The notes beneath the pieces are model-generated. The model was given only the letters and a program-made list of their open reading frames with translations, was not told where the DNA came from and ran no database searches. DNA of 64,000 nucleotides from Parabacteroides sp. FAFU027 (lineage in GTDB: Bacteria > Bacteroidota > Bacteroidia > Bacteroidales > UBA7332), in contig NZ_JAKZKV010000001.1 of the NCBI RefSeq assembly GCF_022808675.1, forward strand, positions 682,001 through 746,000, given 5' to 3'. The translations under genes and the position numbers were made by a program. Positions 51,522 to 60,264 of the stretch are shown piece by piece. Within the stretch, counting starts at the first letter, position 1. Every line of letters begins with the position of its first letter.

Positions 51522-51613
51522 CGGAGAATCCCGTACTTTTGAAGGCTGAAAGTTATTTCAATCAAATGACTACCTACGTTATATCAGCTTAAACAAAAGT
51601 CTATCAAATATTT

Positions 51614-52477
51614 ATGCAAACAACCCGACTCACACCTGACACCAAACTACCGCTCACCTGTTCACGCACCGGAATCTGCTGCCACGGAAACAGAGTCTGG
51701 TTAAATCCGTGGGAACTGCTTTGTCTGGCAACGGAGAAAGGCATTTCTGTTCGGGAATTCCGGGATTTGCATTCCATTTTTGGCGGTATTCGTTTGCTGT
51801 TTAACGGTAAGAGTGATAATCAGAGCAGACAGGCATGCAATCAATACATTGAGAACTTTGGGTGCAGCGTTCATCCGGGACGTCCGTTGGCTTGCAGATT
51901 GTTTCCGATAGCCAGACAAATTCAAAACGGAGAGGTATGCTATATGTATCAGGGCAGTCAGTTCCCTTGCCTGGATAGCTGTCCGGAAGTGTTGGATTTG
52001 CCCCAATTAACCGTAGCGGAATACCTTGAAGGTCAGCAGACAGAACGATTTGAGCAGGCACAGGACGCCTATCTGGAGTTGATGCAAAGTCTGGCGGATA
52101 TTGCTTTTATGTTATTACTCGATACTGGTTTAGCTGCGTCTGGTGACCGCAAAACCCTGGCAGCCTGGAAACAAATGGGTAAAGAAGACCCCGACGCGTT
52201 GGTCACCCGTATCGGCAACGAGTGGATGGACGACCTGATGCTTCCTGAAATCCCTTACTCAAACGACCCGGTTTTGTTTTCACAACAACACAATGAGTTA
52301 TTGCAAGAAAAACTACAACTCGCTTGCGGCAACCTGAAAACTGAACAAGAGTTGCACGAAGCTTCCGTTTTGACCATGGCAATGGCCTTACATTTGGCTC
52401 GTAGCCTCGGAGCAAATCCACAACACCTGTCGGAGCATTGGATAAATATTGCCAAAGAGAACGGGGCTTTGAATTGA
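51614..52477 (+). CDS. YkgJ-family cysteine cluster protein
   Basis: A 287-residue protein. The conserved cysteines are seen as 'CSRTGICCHG' near residue 16, 'FGCSVHPGRPLACRLFP' near residue 86 and 'FPCLDSCPE' near residue 120. This pattern defines the YkgJ/Fli-type cysteine cluster family, thought to bind zinc or an iron-sulfur cluster. The C-terminal half is helical and not conserved. No function is established. It is convergent with the EamA transporter gene, with only 7 bases between the stop codons. Confidence 0.85.
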   Translation: MQTTRLTPDTKLPLTCSRTGICCHGNRVWLNPWELLCLATEKGISVREFRDLHSIFGGIRLLFNGKSDNQSRQACNQYIENFGCSVHPGRPLACRLFPIARQIQNGEVCYMYQGSQFPCLDSCPEVLDLPQLTVAEYLEGQQTERFEQAQDAYLELMQSLADIAFMLLLDTGLAASGDRKTLAAWKQMGKEDPDALVTRIGNEWMDDLMLPEIPYSNDPVLFSQQHNELLQEKLQLACGNLKTEQELHEASVLTMAMALHLARSLGANPQHLSEHWINIAKENGALN

Positions 52478-52484
52478 AGATCAA

Positions 52485-53363
52485 TTACATAAAAAACAGA
52501 CTCACCCCAATAATACTGATTATGGCCCCTACAATCTGCTGAATCTTAATCTTTTCATTAAACATGACAGAAGAAGGCCAGATAATAAATATCGGAACGA
52601 GAGCCATCAGTGTAGAGGCAATCCCCGTATTGGTATGCTGTATGGAAAAAAGCGCCAGTGCAACACCGACAAAAGGGCCAAAAACTGCGCCTACTGTTAC
52701 TGCCTGCATACCCGCTTTATCCCTGAATGCCCGAATAACATGAGACCAACGTTTCATCAGGGTAATCATCACGATAAAGCCAACTAAGCCAAACAAAGCT
52801 CTGATTTGTGTAGCAGCCAGAGCATCATACGTTCCGATACCCTTTTTACTCAGAATAATACCTCCGGATTGCCCAAGGGCTCCTCCCAAAGCAAACATCA
52901 GTCCTTTGAAAGGAATATTCAGTTTCATTTTCCGGTTGGAAATAGCGGTAACAATACCAGTCACACTGACCATAATGGCAGTAACCTCCAGGGCATTCAG
53001 CTTCTCCTCCAGAAAGAACCAGCCAATCATTGCTGTCAGCATGGGTGAAAAGCTCATTATCAACGCTGCCGTGCGCGAACCGACAATCATGTAGGACTTA
53101 AACAACAGTAAATCACCCAGATAAAATCCGATAAAACCGGATAAGCCCAACCAAAACCATTGATATCCGGTAGCATCTGAAGGAAAGAAAATCCCTTTGG
53201 TAAGCAAAGTGGTGATACCCAAAAACAAAATTGCAAAAAACAAGCGGATAAAATTGACAGGCAATGACCCTATTCTACTTCCTGCCTTTTCGAAAAACAA
53301 AGCGCTCAGTGTCCAGCAAACAGACACTCCCAGCCCGGCTATCTCTCCTATATGTGCTAACAT
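52485..53363 (-). CDS. EamA/DMT-family transporter
   Basis: A 292-residue protein with ten membrane segments in two EamA repeats (about residues 3-135 and 150-290). 'RTAALIMSFSPMLTAMIGWFFLEEKL' and 'GIASTLMALVPIFIIWPSSVMF', quoted in part, are the two repeat ends, with 'LEEKL' and 'FNEKI' typical of the family. It exports or imports a small metabolite that cannot be told from sequence. It has a TAccTTTG promoter element at 53381-53388, giving a very short leader. Confidence 0.9.
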   Translation of the reverse strand: MLAHIGEIAGLGVSVCWTLSALFFEKAGSRIGSLPVNFIRLFFAILFLGITTLLTKGIFFPSDATGYQWFWLGLSGFIGFYLGDLLLFKSYMIVGSRTAALIMSFSPMLTAMIGWFFLEEKLNALEVTAIMVSVTGIVTAISNRKMKLNIPFKGLMFALGGALGQSGGIILSKKGIGTYDALAATQIRALFGLVGFIVMITLMKRWSHVIRAFRDKAGMQAVTVGAVFGPFVGVALALFSIQHTNTGIASTLMALVPIFIIWPSSVMFNEKIKIQQIVGAIISIIGVSLFFM

Positions 53364-53380
53364 AATGATCTTTTTTTTTG

Positions 53381-53388
53381 CAAAGGTA
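53381..53388 (-). promoter_or_regulatory. -7 promoter element of the EamA gene
   Basis: Minus-strand TAccTTTG plus C, 18 bases before the start codon. TTGA at about the -33 position (53407-53410) is a partial match. Confidence 0.55.
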
Positions 53389-53547
53389 GAGCTATTCTAT
53401 CAGTTTTCAATCTTTGCAAACTTGAGTATCAATGATTACATTCTGGCTATAATACTGAATGAAACCTTCCATCATTTATAATATCAAACAAATACCACGC
53501 CCCAACTTTCAGTTTCGCAGAAATAACAACATTTTTCTAACAGAAAA

Positions 53548-53578
53548 TTTGGAAGAATAAATAGAATCGCTATATTTG
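53548..53578 (+). promoter_or_regulatory. Consensus promoter of the ilv leader and operon
   Basis: TTTG at 53548-53551, a 19-base spacer and TAtaTTTG at 53571-53578 plus C. It is a full match to the Bacteroidota promoter and stands 23 bases before the leader ORF. A second, weaker TAttTTTG element at 53750-53757 lies beyond the terminator and could give attenuator-free transcription. Confidence 0.75.
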
Positions 53579-53601
53579 CAAAATCAAAGAATCAAAGCAT
53601 A

Positions 53602-53664
53602 ATGATTTACAACTTACATATCGTCTCTGTTAATGTCGTTCTAGTGGTCTGGAAACGCAAATGA
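53602..53664 (+). CDS. ilvL: ilv operon leader peptide (attenuator)
   Basis: A 20-codon ORF, ATG 53602 to TGA 53662-53664. Its product holds six Val, two Leu and two Ile, so half of all residues are branched-chain amino acids, with the run V-V-L-V-V at codons 12-16. It lies just after a consensus promoter and just before a terminator hairpin, upstream of ilvD. This is the layout of a translation-sensing attenuator: slow translation at the Val/Leu codons under starvation would leave the antiterminator free to form. The symbol follows the enterobacterial name; sequence homology is not implied. Confidence 0.8.
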   Translation: MIYNLHIVSVNVVLVVWKRK

Positions 53665-53740
53665 GAAAGGTATGTAGTTAAAAGAACTATAAGCAGTTAT
53701 TGTCAAAGCCTTTCTCGTTGTCGGGAAAGGCTTTTTCAGT
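53663..53740 (+). terminator. Attenuator: antiterminator and terminator before ilvD
   Basis: Terminator: AAAGCCTTTC (53705-53714) pairs with GAAAGGCTTT (53725-53734), followed by a T-rich tract. Antiterminator: GAGAAAGG (53663-53670), overlapping the leader stop codon, is the exact complement of CCTTTCTC (53709-53716) inside the terminator's left arm. The two structures exclude each other. A ribosome at the leader stop would cover GAGAAAGG and favour termination; one stalled upstream would leave it free. Confidence 0.8.
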
Positions 53741-53908
53741 TTTAATCCGTATTTTTGCACGGCAAAAATGGCCGACTGTTAAAATAGTCATCCAACATAA
53801 CAGGATTTACATAGAAACATCGAAATTATACGTGGCAAACAGCTCTTTATCAATCGGGAACAACTCCCCAGAAAAAGATTCTGACCGCCGATTAAATTCA
53901 AACAAACA

Positions 53909-55741
53909 ATGAAAAATCAGTTACGCAGTTCGTTCAGCACACAAGGCCGCAGAATGGCCGGTGCACGCTCTCTCTGGAAAGCCAACGGGATGAAAAGTGA
54001 ACAATTAGGCAAACCTATCATCGCCATAGTCAACTCATTTACTCAGTTTGTACCGGGACACGTCCACCTTCACGAAATCGGACAAAAGGTGAAAGCCGAA
54101 ATCGAAAAACTGGGCTGCTTTGCTGCTGAATTCAACACCATCGCTATCGACGATGGAATCGCAATGGGACACGACGGTATGCTATATTCCCTCCCTTCAC
54201 GCGACCTGATTGCCGACAGCGTTGAATATATGGTTAATGCACACAAAGCCGATGCTATGGTGTGTATCTCCAACTGTGACAAGATCACTCCGGGTATGCT
54301 GATGGCTGCTATGCGCCTCAATATCCCTGCAGTTTTCGTATCAGGTGGTCCGATGGAAGCCGGAGAGCTCGACGGCAAACACCTTGACCTGATCGACGCC
54401 ATGGTACAGGCAGCTGACGACAGCGTTAGCGATGAACAAGTAGCTAAAGTAGAGGCTTCGGCCTGTCCTACCTGTGGTAGCTGTTCGGGAATGTTTACCG
54501 CCAACTCGATGAACTGCCTCAACGAAGCCATCGGTCTGGCCCTGCCGGGTAACGGTACTATCGTGGCTACTCACGCCAACCGTACCCAACTGTTTGTTGA
54601 CGCAGCCAAGCTGATCGTTGAAAACGCATACAAATATTACCGCGACGGAGACGACAGCGTATTGCCACGCTCTATCGCTACCCGTTCTGCCTTTATGAAT
54701 GCGATGGCACTCGATATTGCCATGGGTGGTTCTACCAACACGGTTCTTCACCTCCTTGCTATTGCCAACGAAGCGGAAGTTGATTTCAAAATGGCTGACA
54801 TTGACGCACTTTCACGCAAAACTCCTTGTTTGTGCAAAGTAGCTCCAAACTCGCAGAAGTACCACATTCAGGACGTTAACCGTGCCGGAGGTATCATGGC
54901 CATCATGTCGGAGTTGAACAAAATCGGATTGATTGACACAAATGTAAGTCGTGCTGACGGTCTGACATTGGGCGAAGCGATCGACAAATTTGACATCAAC
55001 AGCCCGAATGTTACCGAGGTTGCCATTGACAAATACAAAAGTGCCCCTGCTCACCGCTTCAATCTGGTGATGGGTTCACAAGATTCTAAATACAAAGAGC
55101 TGGATACTGACCGTGTAAACGGCTGTATCCGCAATTACGATAACGCTTATGTAAAAGACGGCGGTTTGGCTGTCCTTTTCGGAAACATCGCGCTCAACGG
55201 CTGTGTGGTTAAGACCGCCGGAGTAGATGAAAGCTGCTTCCTTTTCAAAGGAACGGCGAAAGTATTCACATCGCAGGATACAGCCTGTGATGGAATCCTG
55301 AGAGGAACAGTACAAGCCGGAGACGTCGTGGTGATCACTCACGAAGGGCCTAAAGGCGGCCCGGGTATGCAGGAGATGCTTTATCCGACCTCATACATCA
55401 AATCACGCCACCTCGGTAAAGAGTGTGCGTTGATTACCGACGGTCGCTTCTCCGGAGGTACTTCAGGTCTTTCTATCGGCCACATCTCTCCGGAAGCAGC
55501 TTCGGGCGGTAATATCGGCTTGGTTCAGACAGGCGATATCATCGAGATCAACATCCCGGCCCGTTCTATCAACCTGTTGGTCAGTGACGAGGAGTTAGCC
55601 GAAAGACGCAAAGCCGAAGAAGCACGAGGTAAAGATGCCTTTAAACCCAAAGACAGAAACCGCGTTGTTTCTAAAGCACTCCGCGCTTACGCCAGCATGG
55701 TAGCTTCGGCTGATATGGGTGCTGTAAGAATTGTGGAATAA
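53909..55741 (+). CDS. ilvD: Dihydroxy-acid dehydratase
   Basis: A 610-residue dehydratase of full length. Cluster-binding cysteines are visible in '[12 protein letters not shown]' near residue 124 and '[12 protein letters not shown]' near residue 190, and the C-terminal motifs '[11 protein letters not shown]' and '[11 protein letters not shown]' are intact. It converts the dihydroxy acids to 2-keto acids in Val/Ile/Leu synthesis. It is the first structural gene of the operon and follows the attenuator by about 170 bases. Confidence 0.97.
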   Translation: MKNQLRSSFSTQGRRMAGARSLWKANGMKSEQLGKPIIAIVNSFTQFVPGHVHLHEIGQKVKAEIEKLGCFAAEFNTIAIDDGIAMGHDGMLYSLPSRDLIADSVEYMVNAHKADAMVCISNCDKITPGMLMAAMRLNIPAVFVSGGPMEAGELDGKHLDLIDAMVQAADDSVSDEQVAKVEASACPTCGSCSGMFTANSMNCLNEAIGLALPGNGTIVATHANRTQLFVDAAKLIVENAYKYYRDGDDSVLPRSIATRSAFMNAMALDIAMGGSTNTVLHLLAIANEAEVDFKMADIDALSRKTPCLCKVAPNSQKYHIQDVNRAGGIMAIMSELNKIGLIDTNVSRADGLTLGEAIDKFDINSPNVTEVAIDKYKSAPAHRFNLVMGSQDSKYKELDTDRVNGCIRNYDNAYVKDGGLAVLFGNIALNGCVVKTAGVDESCFLFKGTAKVFTSQDTACDGILRGTVQAGDVVVITHEGPKGGPGMQEMLYPTSYIKSRHLGKECALITDGRFSGGTSGLSIGHISPEAASGGNIGLVQTGDIIEINIPARSINLLVSDEELAERRKAEEARGKDAFKPKDRNRVVSKALRAYASMVASADMGAVRIVE

Positions 55742-55785
55742 AATTCTATCTTAAAGAATTCATAACTGAGAACATTCAGTTAAAA

Positions 55786-55812
55786 CCTAACAGGTTTTTA
55801 AAACCTGTTAGG
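55786..55812. repeat. Dispersed palindrome, CCTAACAGGTTTT family, copy 3
   Basis: Perfect 13-base arms around one T in the 132-base ilvD-ilvB gap. It could form a hairpin in the ilv mRNA but has no T-run. Same family as 34050-34080 and 40503-40528. Confidence 0.75.
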
Positions 55813-55873
55813 GCTACAATAACATCAAGTTTTAACTATTTTCCCAAACGATAAAATCAGAAAGGGATCTGCT

Positions 55874-57574
55874 ATGAGCAAAGAACTAATTTCAGGCGCG
55901 GAAGCATTAATGAGATCACTGATCCATGAAGGGGTTGATACCATCTTTGGATATCCCGGCGGTGCCATCATGCCGGTTTACGATGCTTTACACGACCATC
56001 AGGATAAAATCAAACACATTTTGGTTCGTCACGAACAAGGTGCAACCCATGCGGCACAAGGATATGCCCGCGTTAGTGGTAAAACAGGTGTCGCACTTGT
56101 TACTTCCGGTCCGGCAGCAACAAATGCCATTACCGGTATTGCCGATGCCATGATTGATAGCACACCTATGGTTGTCATCATCGGTCAGGTAGGAGCTGCA
56201 CTATTGGGAACAGACGCATTCCAGGAAACGGATGTAGTAAGTATTACCCAGCCTATTACCAAATGGAGCTACCAGGTACGCAATGCAGAAGATCTCCCCG
56301 GTGCAATTGCCCGTGCATTTTATATCGCACGAGAAGGCCGTCCGGGTCCTGTTGTGATTGACTTTGCTAAAAACGCTCAAATCGCAAAACTCGAATATAG
56401 CTATAAAAAATGCACCTTCATCCGCAGCTTCGTTCCGGTACCAGATGTGGAACCATGGTCCATTGAAGCTGCTGCTGCGTTGATCAACTCAGCAAAAAAA
56501 CCTTTTGCATTGATTGGCCAGGGGGTTATCCTTGCCAATGCTGAAAAAGAGTTGAATGCCTTCCTTGAAAAAGCAGACATTCCTGCGGGATGGACTTTGC
56601 TTGGTTCGTCTGCAATGCCGACTGAGCACCGTCTGAACAAAGGTATGCTGGGAATGCACGGAAACATCGGTCCAAACATAAAAACCAACGAATGCGATGT
56701 TTTGATCGCTATCGGTATGCGTTTTGACGACCGTGTAACGAGTGATTTGAACACTTATGCCAAACAGGCCCGTGTGATTCACTTCGACATTGACCCGGCT
56801 GAGATCAACAAGAATGTAAAAGCGGAAGTAGCTGTATTGGGTGATGCCAAACAAACATTGGAATTGGTTACCGAAAAACTGAATGCAGCTAAACATACCG
56901 AATGGATTGATTCATTCACCGAATACGAACAAACCGAACAAGAGAAAGTAATCGAACCGGAACTTAATCCGACAAGTCACGAAATCTCCATGGGTGAAGT
57001 AATCCGTAAAGTTTCGGAAGCCACCGAAAACAAAGCGGTATTGGTAACCGACGTAGGTCAGAACCAAATGATGGCTTCCCGTTATTTCAAATTTACCCAA
57101 TCCCGCAGCATGGTTACATCGGGCGGATTGGGCACGATGGGATTCGGACTTCCGGCTGCTATCGGGGCTAAAATCGGAGCACCAGACCGTACTGTTTGTC
57201 TCTTTACCGGTGACGGTGGTATGCAAATGACCATCCAGGAGCTGGGAACTATACTGCAGGAAGGTACAGGTGTGAAAATGATTATCCTGAATAATAACTT
57301 CCTAGGTATGGTACGCCAGTGGCAGGAACTCTTCTTCAATGACCGTTACTCGGAAACCCACATGAAGAATCCGGATTTCATCATGATTGCCCAAGCATAC
57401 GGGATCAAAGGTCGTTCGGTTTCTCAGCGTGAGGATCTTGATGGCGCCATTGCCGAGATGCTCAGCGATGACCAGCCCTATTTGCTTGAGGTGAAAGTTG
57501 AAACCAAAGGTATGGTTTATCCGATGATCCCTACCGGAGCATCTATTTCTAACATTTTACTGGGTGATAAATAA
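55874..57574 (+). CDS. ilvB: Acetolactate synthase, large subunit
   Basis: A 566-residue thiamine-diphosphate enzyme. The activating Glu is in 'LVRHEQGATHAAQGYAR' near residue 51, and the ThDP/Mg motif is 'GDGGMQMTIQELGTI' followed by 'NNNFLGMVRQWQE' near residue 480. It makes acetolactate or acetohydroxybutyrate, the first committed step. The regulatory subunit gene ilvN follows 46 bases later. A purine-rich AGAAAGGGAT stretch precedes the ATG. Confidence 0.97.
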   Translation: MSKELISGAEALMRSLIHEGVDTIFGYPGGAIMPVYDALHDHQDKIKHILVRHEQGATHAAQGYARVSGKTGVALVTSGPAATNAITGIADAMIDSTPMVVIIGQVGAALLGTDAFQETDVVSITQPITKWSYQVRNAEDLPGAIARAFYIAREGRPGPVVIDFAKNAQIAKLEYSYKKCTFIRSFVPVPDVEPWSIEAAAALINSAKKPFALIGQGVILANAEKELNAFLEKADIPAGWTLLGSSAMPTEHRLNKGMLGMHGNIGPNIKTNECDVLIAIGMRFDDRVTSDLNTYAKQARVIHFDIDPAEINKNVKAEVAVLGDAKQTLELVTEKLNAAKHTEWIDSFTEYEQTEQEKVIEPELNPTSHEISMGEVIRKVSEATENKAVLVTDVGQNQMMASRYFKFTQSRSMVTSGGLGTMGFGLPAAIGAKIGAPDRTVCLFTGDGGMQMTIQELGTILQEGTGVKMIILNNNFLGMVRQWQELFFNDRYSETHMKNPDFIMIAQAYGIKGRSVSQREDLDGAIAEMLSDDQPYLLEVKVETKGMVYPMIPTGASISNILLGDK

Positions 57575-57620
57575 TCCCACCAATAACGGTAACGTAGAAC
57601 ATTAAACTTTGCACCGAATT

Positions 57621-58151
57621 ATGGAACTATTTACTATCATCGTTTTTTCGGAAAACCAACCCGGACTCCTGAGCCAGGTTTCGAATATATTCACACGTCG
57701 TCAGATCAATATTGAAAGCCTGACCGTTTCTGCCTCTTCGATCGAGGGTATCCACAAATACACCATCACCGTTTTCTCAACCAAAGACATGGTGGATAAA
57801 GTGGTTAAGCAGATCGAAAAGCGCGTAGATGTGGTTAAAGCTTACTTCTATACTGATGAAGAGGTTATTTATCAGGAAATTGCACTCTACAAAGTGGCAA
57901 CCAACATCATCGTTGACCATGTAGAAGTGGAAAATCTGGTTCGTAAGTACAATGCCCGTTTTCTGGAAATCAACCGCGATTACGCCGTACTTGAACTTAC
58001 AGGACATACGGAAGATACCCAGTTATTCTTTGAAGAGCTGAAACAATACGGAGTAATGCAGTTTGTTCGTTCAGGACGGATTGCCATTACCAAGAGCTCA
58101 AAGGAGCTGCTGAGTAATTTCCTTGAAAAGAGGGCTGAAAAAGCAGACTAA
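57621..58151 (+). CDS. ilvN: Acetolactate synthase, small regulatory subunit
   Basis: A 176-residue subunit. The N-terminal ACT domain reads 'FTIIVFSENQPGLLSQVSNI' followed by 'RRQINIESLTVS'; the second half is the ALS_ss C-terminal domain with 'LEINRDYAVLELTGH'. It binds valine and tunes IlvB. ATG 57621 is chosen over TTG 57609 because the ACT domain begins directly there. Its stop overlaps the start of the thioesterase gene by one base, so the two are coupled. Confidence 0.93.
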   Translation: MELFTIIVFSENQPGLLSQVSNIFTRRQINIESLTVSASSIEGIHKYTITVFSTKDMVDKVVKQIEKRVDVVKAYFYTDEEVIYQEIALYKVATNIIVDHVEVENLVRKYNARFLEINRDYAVLELTGHTEDTQLFFEELKQYGVMQFVRSGRIAITKSSKELLSNFLEKRAEKAD

Positions 58152-58882
58152 TGAACCGGATAGGTAGTTACACCTTTAGTATAGAAGCGGGAGACGTCGA
58201 TATTTTTGGAAAATATCCGTTACCGGTACTCGTGCGAAAGATGCTTGACTGCGCCGGATACCATGCTGACGAACGAGGCTGGGGGCTCCGCCATTTAAAT
58301 GCAGGGAACTGTTCCTGGGTATTAGCCAGAGCTGCTATTGAGTTGGAGAGCTTTCCTGAAATCTATGACCATATTGTTATTCAGACCTGGGTTGAAGATT
58401 TGAATAAACATTTCTCTACCCGGAATTTCTGTTTTCAGAATCAAAAAGGTGAAATTTTAGGTTACGCACGCACTGTGTGGTCAATGATAGACCTGAACAC
58501 CCGAAAGGCTGCAGATCTAACAGCTGTAAGCGACATCAGCAATCACAAAGTTGACAAAGAGTGTCCAATCGATAAACCTGGCAAAATCGGGATTGTATCA
58601 AGCGAACCGGAATATTTTCATGATGTGAAATATTCAGATTTGGATTTCAACGGACATGTCAATACCTGCAAGTATGTGGAGCATATCATTAACCTGTTTT
58701 CATCAGACATTAAGCAAATCGGAGAACTAAACAGATTTGACATCACATTCATGTCGGAATCAAAACCCGGAGATAAGCTTCATTTTCACCGGGCAACAGC
58801 CTCCGATCACGAAACTCAGATCGAAATCACGGGACATAACTCCCGGTCAATTTGCAGAGCTAAAATTACATTTAAGAAATAA
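58151..58882 (+). CDS. Acyl-ACP thioesterase, FatA/FatB type
   Basis: A 243-residue double-hotdog enzyme. 'LLDCAGYHADERG'-like 'MLDCAGYHADERGWGLRHL' opens the first fold and 'SDLDFNGHVNTCKYVEHI' near residue 170 carries the Asn-His catalytic motif of the second. It releases fatty acids from acyl carrier protein. Its placement after ilvN is conserved in many Bacteroidota; the metabolic reason (for example branched-chain fatty acids) is inference. In related genomes ilvC often follows; here a terminator does. Confidence 0.9.
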   Translation: MNRIGSYTFSIEAGDVDIFGKYPLPVLVRKMLDCAGYHADERGWGLRHLNAGNCSWVLARAAIELESFPEIYDHIVIQTWVEDLNKHFSTRNFCFQNQKGEILGYARTVWSMIDLNTRKAADLTAVSDISNHKVDKECPIDKPGKIGIVSSEPEYFHDVKYSDLDFNGHVNTCKYVEHIINLFSSDIKQIGELNRFDITFMSESKPGDKLHFHRATASDHETQIEITGHNSRSICRAKITFKK

Positions 58883-58908
58883 AAGCCGGATTTAGTCCGG
58901 CTTTTTTA
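58882..58908 (+). terminator. Intrinsic terminator of the ilv operon
   Basis: AAAGCCGGA (58882-58890) pairs perfectly with TCCGGCTTT (58896-58904), with a T-run. It starts at the thioesterase stop codon. Confidence 0.85.
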
Positions 58909-58922
58909 TTCTCATTTACTGG

Positions 58923-58954
58923 TAAAAAAATACCCCCTGCAATCGCAGAAGGTA
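58923..58954 (-). terminator. Intrinsic terminator of the SPOR protein gene
   Basis: On the minus strand TACC pairs with GGTA and TGC with GCA in register (58931-58954), followed by seven T. It faces the ilv operon terminator. Confidence 0.55.
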
Positions 58955-58977
58955 CTCTGATATAATAAACTTAAAAT

Positions 58978-59958
58978 CTATTTCATACAATATAACCAAG
59001 CCTCTTTATACTCCTCCCGGTCATCCCTGATCTTGTTCAGATATTTCATGGCAGAATCCTTATCAGCAAATCCCTTCAGATAGGTACGCATCTTGCTTCC
59101 CATCTTTTTCACTCCAACATGAGGGACACCCAACTCTGAAAGCTGTTCTTTATGCCGGTTAGCTGCATGTTCGGTCTGGAAACTACCCAGCACGATAAAA
59201 TAGTGCAACTCTTCGACTACGGAATCCCTAGGTTCGACTGCTTGTTCTATCTTTTTCTCCACGACGACTGTATCCTTCATTATGACCGTATCTTTCTTGA
59301 CCGAAGGCGTTACAGGGGAATGTGGTTTCGAAAACTCCAACCGCGAAATCATACCTGCACAACTGATGTTTGAGCGTTGATCCTTTACCGGAGATGAAAA
59401 CACCCACAATATCATTATCGCCGCAGCAGAAGCCATAGCCCGAAGCATTTTGCGCTTACTGAAACGGATATGAATAATATCTCCCTCCTGCTCAGCAAAC
59501 GGTTTGCGCTCGGCTGGTTGTGGTTTTGCTTTTTGCTGAATCTGATCCAATGTTTTCAATTGCAGCGGAGCAAAACCCAAACATTCAAGGTCTGTGGAAA
59601 CATTATCTTTTGGTTCAAATAGCAAAGTTTGCTCTTCATCGAAAGAGAACTTTCCTATTTCCCCAAATTCAATACTCTTTTGATGAGATAATTCGGCATT
59701 GAAAATCCCGACCTCATTATTCAACAGACGCCGTGCTTCAGAATAGCTGATCCCCTGCGTTTGAGAAATTGATGAGATGAGAATCCCGTCATCATGCACC
59801 AAACCCGGATTAAAACAGATCTCCCGCGATGGAGGCAGAATGCTTGATTCTGTAATCAACGCATTATGCTGCTGTACCACAAAACCACCCCAGCCGGGAA
59901 CAATCACGCAATCATTCTCGGTTAACAGGTATTCAATATGTGATATCAGAAGCTTCAT
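58978..59958 (-). CDS. HU-domain and SPOR-domain envelope protein
   Basis: A 326-residue single-pass membrane protein. The first 130 residues match the CCDC81-like HU domains of Bacteroidota SPOR proteins ('ENDCVIVPGWGGFVVQQHNA' in part; 'GKFSFDEEQTLLFEP'). A membrane segment follows near residues 176-196 (AMASAAAIMILWVFSS). The last 75 residues are a SPOR domain ('YFIVLGSFQTEHAANRH', 'RTYLKGFADKDSAMKYL') that binds denuded peptidoglycan. It probably links the division or envelope machinery to DNA or other cytosolic partners. A promoter element and a 28-codon ORF lie just upstream. Confidence 0.88.
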   Translation of the reverse strand: MKLLISHIEYLLTENDCVIVPGWGGFVVQQHNALITESSILPPSREICFNPGLVHDDGILISSISQTQGISYSEARRLLNNEVGIFNAELSHQKSIEFGEIGKFSFDEEQTLLFEPKDNVSTDLECLGFAPLQLKTLDQIQQKAKPQPAERKPFAEQEGDIIHIRFSKRKMLRAMASAAAIMILWVFSSPVKDQRSNISCAGMISRLEFSKPHSPVTPSVKKDTVIMKDTVVVEKKIEQAVEPRDSVVEELHYFIVLGSFQTEHAANRHKEQLSELGVPHVGVKKMGSKMRTYLKGFADKDSAMKYLNKIRDDREEYKEAWLYCMK

Positions 59959-59967
59959 CCGAATAAT

Positions 59968-60054
59968 TTAATCTTTGAAACAGATGGGAAACTCTCGATA
60001 AATCCATTTGCTACGGCTAATAAACACCGAATTGCGGATCCACCTTCGTTTCAT
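59968..60054 (-). CDS. Possible 28-residue leader ORF before the SPOR gene
   Basis: ATG 60054 to TAA 59968-59970, ending 10 bases before the SPOR gene start. The product is very basic and aromatic (starts MKRRWIRNSVFISRSKWIY). It begins within a few bases of the predicted transcription start, so it would need leaderless or near-leaderless translation. It may be a real small protein, a translational leader or chance. Confidence 0.35.
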   Translation of the reverse strand: MKRRWIRNSVFISRSKWIYREFPICFKD

Positions 60055-60058
60055 AGTG

Positions 60059-60066
60059 CAAAGATA
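60059..60066 (-). promoter_or_regulatory. -7 promoter element of the SPOR gene
   Basis: Minus-strand TAtcTTTG plus C, about 100 bases before the SPOR start and directly before the 28-codon ORF. The -33 box is not clear. Confidence 0.45.
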
Positions 60067-60235
60067 ATTTTTATTCGCACTTTTCCGCTAATATACTAAA
60101 GAAAGTTAGCAACAAAAACGATGATTTGCAGCACATTTCGCTTTTGATTCTGACATATTGCACCTATCCGGTTCAAGATTCACCAGAAGAGAAGCTTTTT
60201 TCATTTAGCAAAGACATACGTGTAACTTAATTTTG

Positions 60236-60243
60236 TACTTTTG
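60236..60243 (+). promoter_or_regulatory. -7 promoter element of pheS
   Basis: TActTTTG plus C, 21 bases before ATG 60265. It overlaps the TTG at 60241, which therefore cannot be the start. Confidence 0.55.
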
Positions 60244-60264
60244 CACTCTGAATCAGAAAACACG

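Noticed and set aside
53700-53912. 70-residue ORF between the attenuator and ilvD
   Set aside because: It starts inside the terminator hairpin, overlaps the ilvD start and looks random; the leader ORF at 53602-53664 explains the region.
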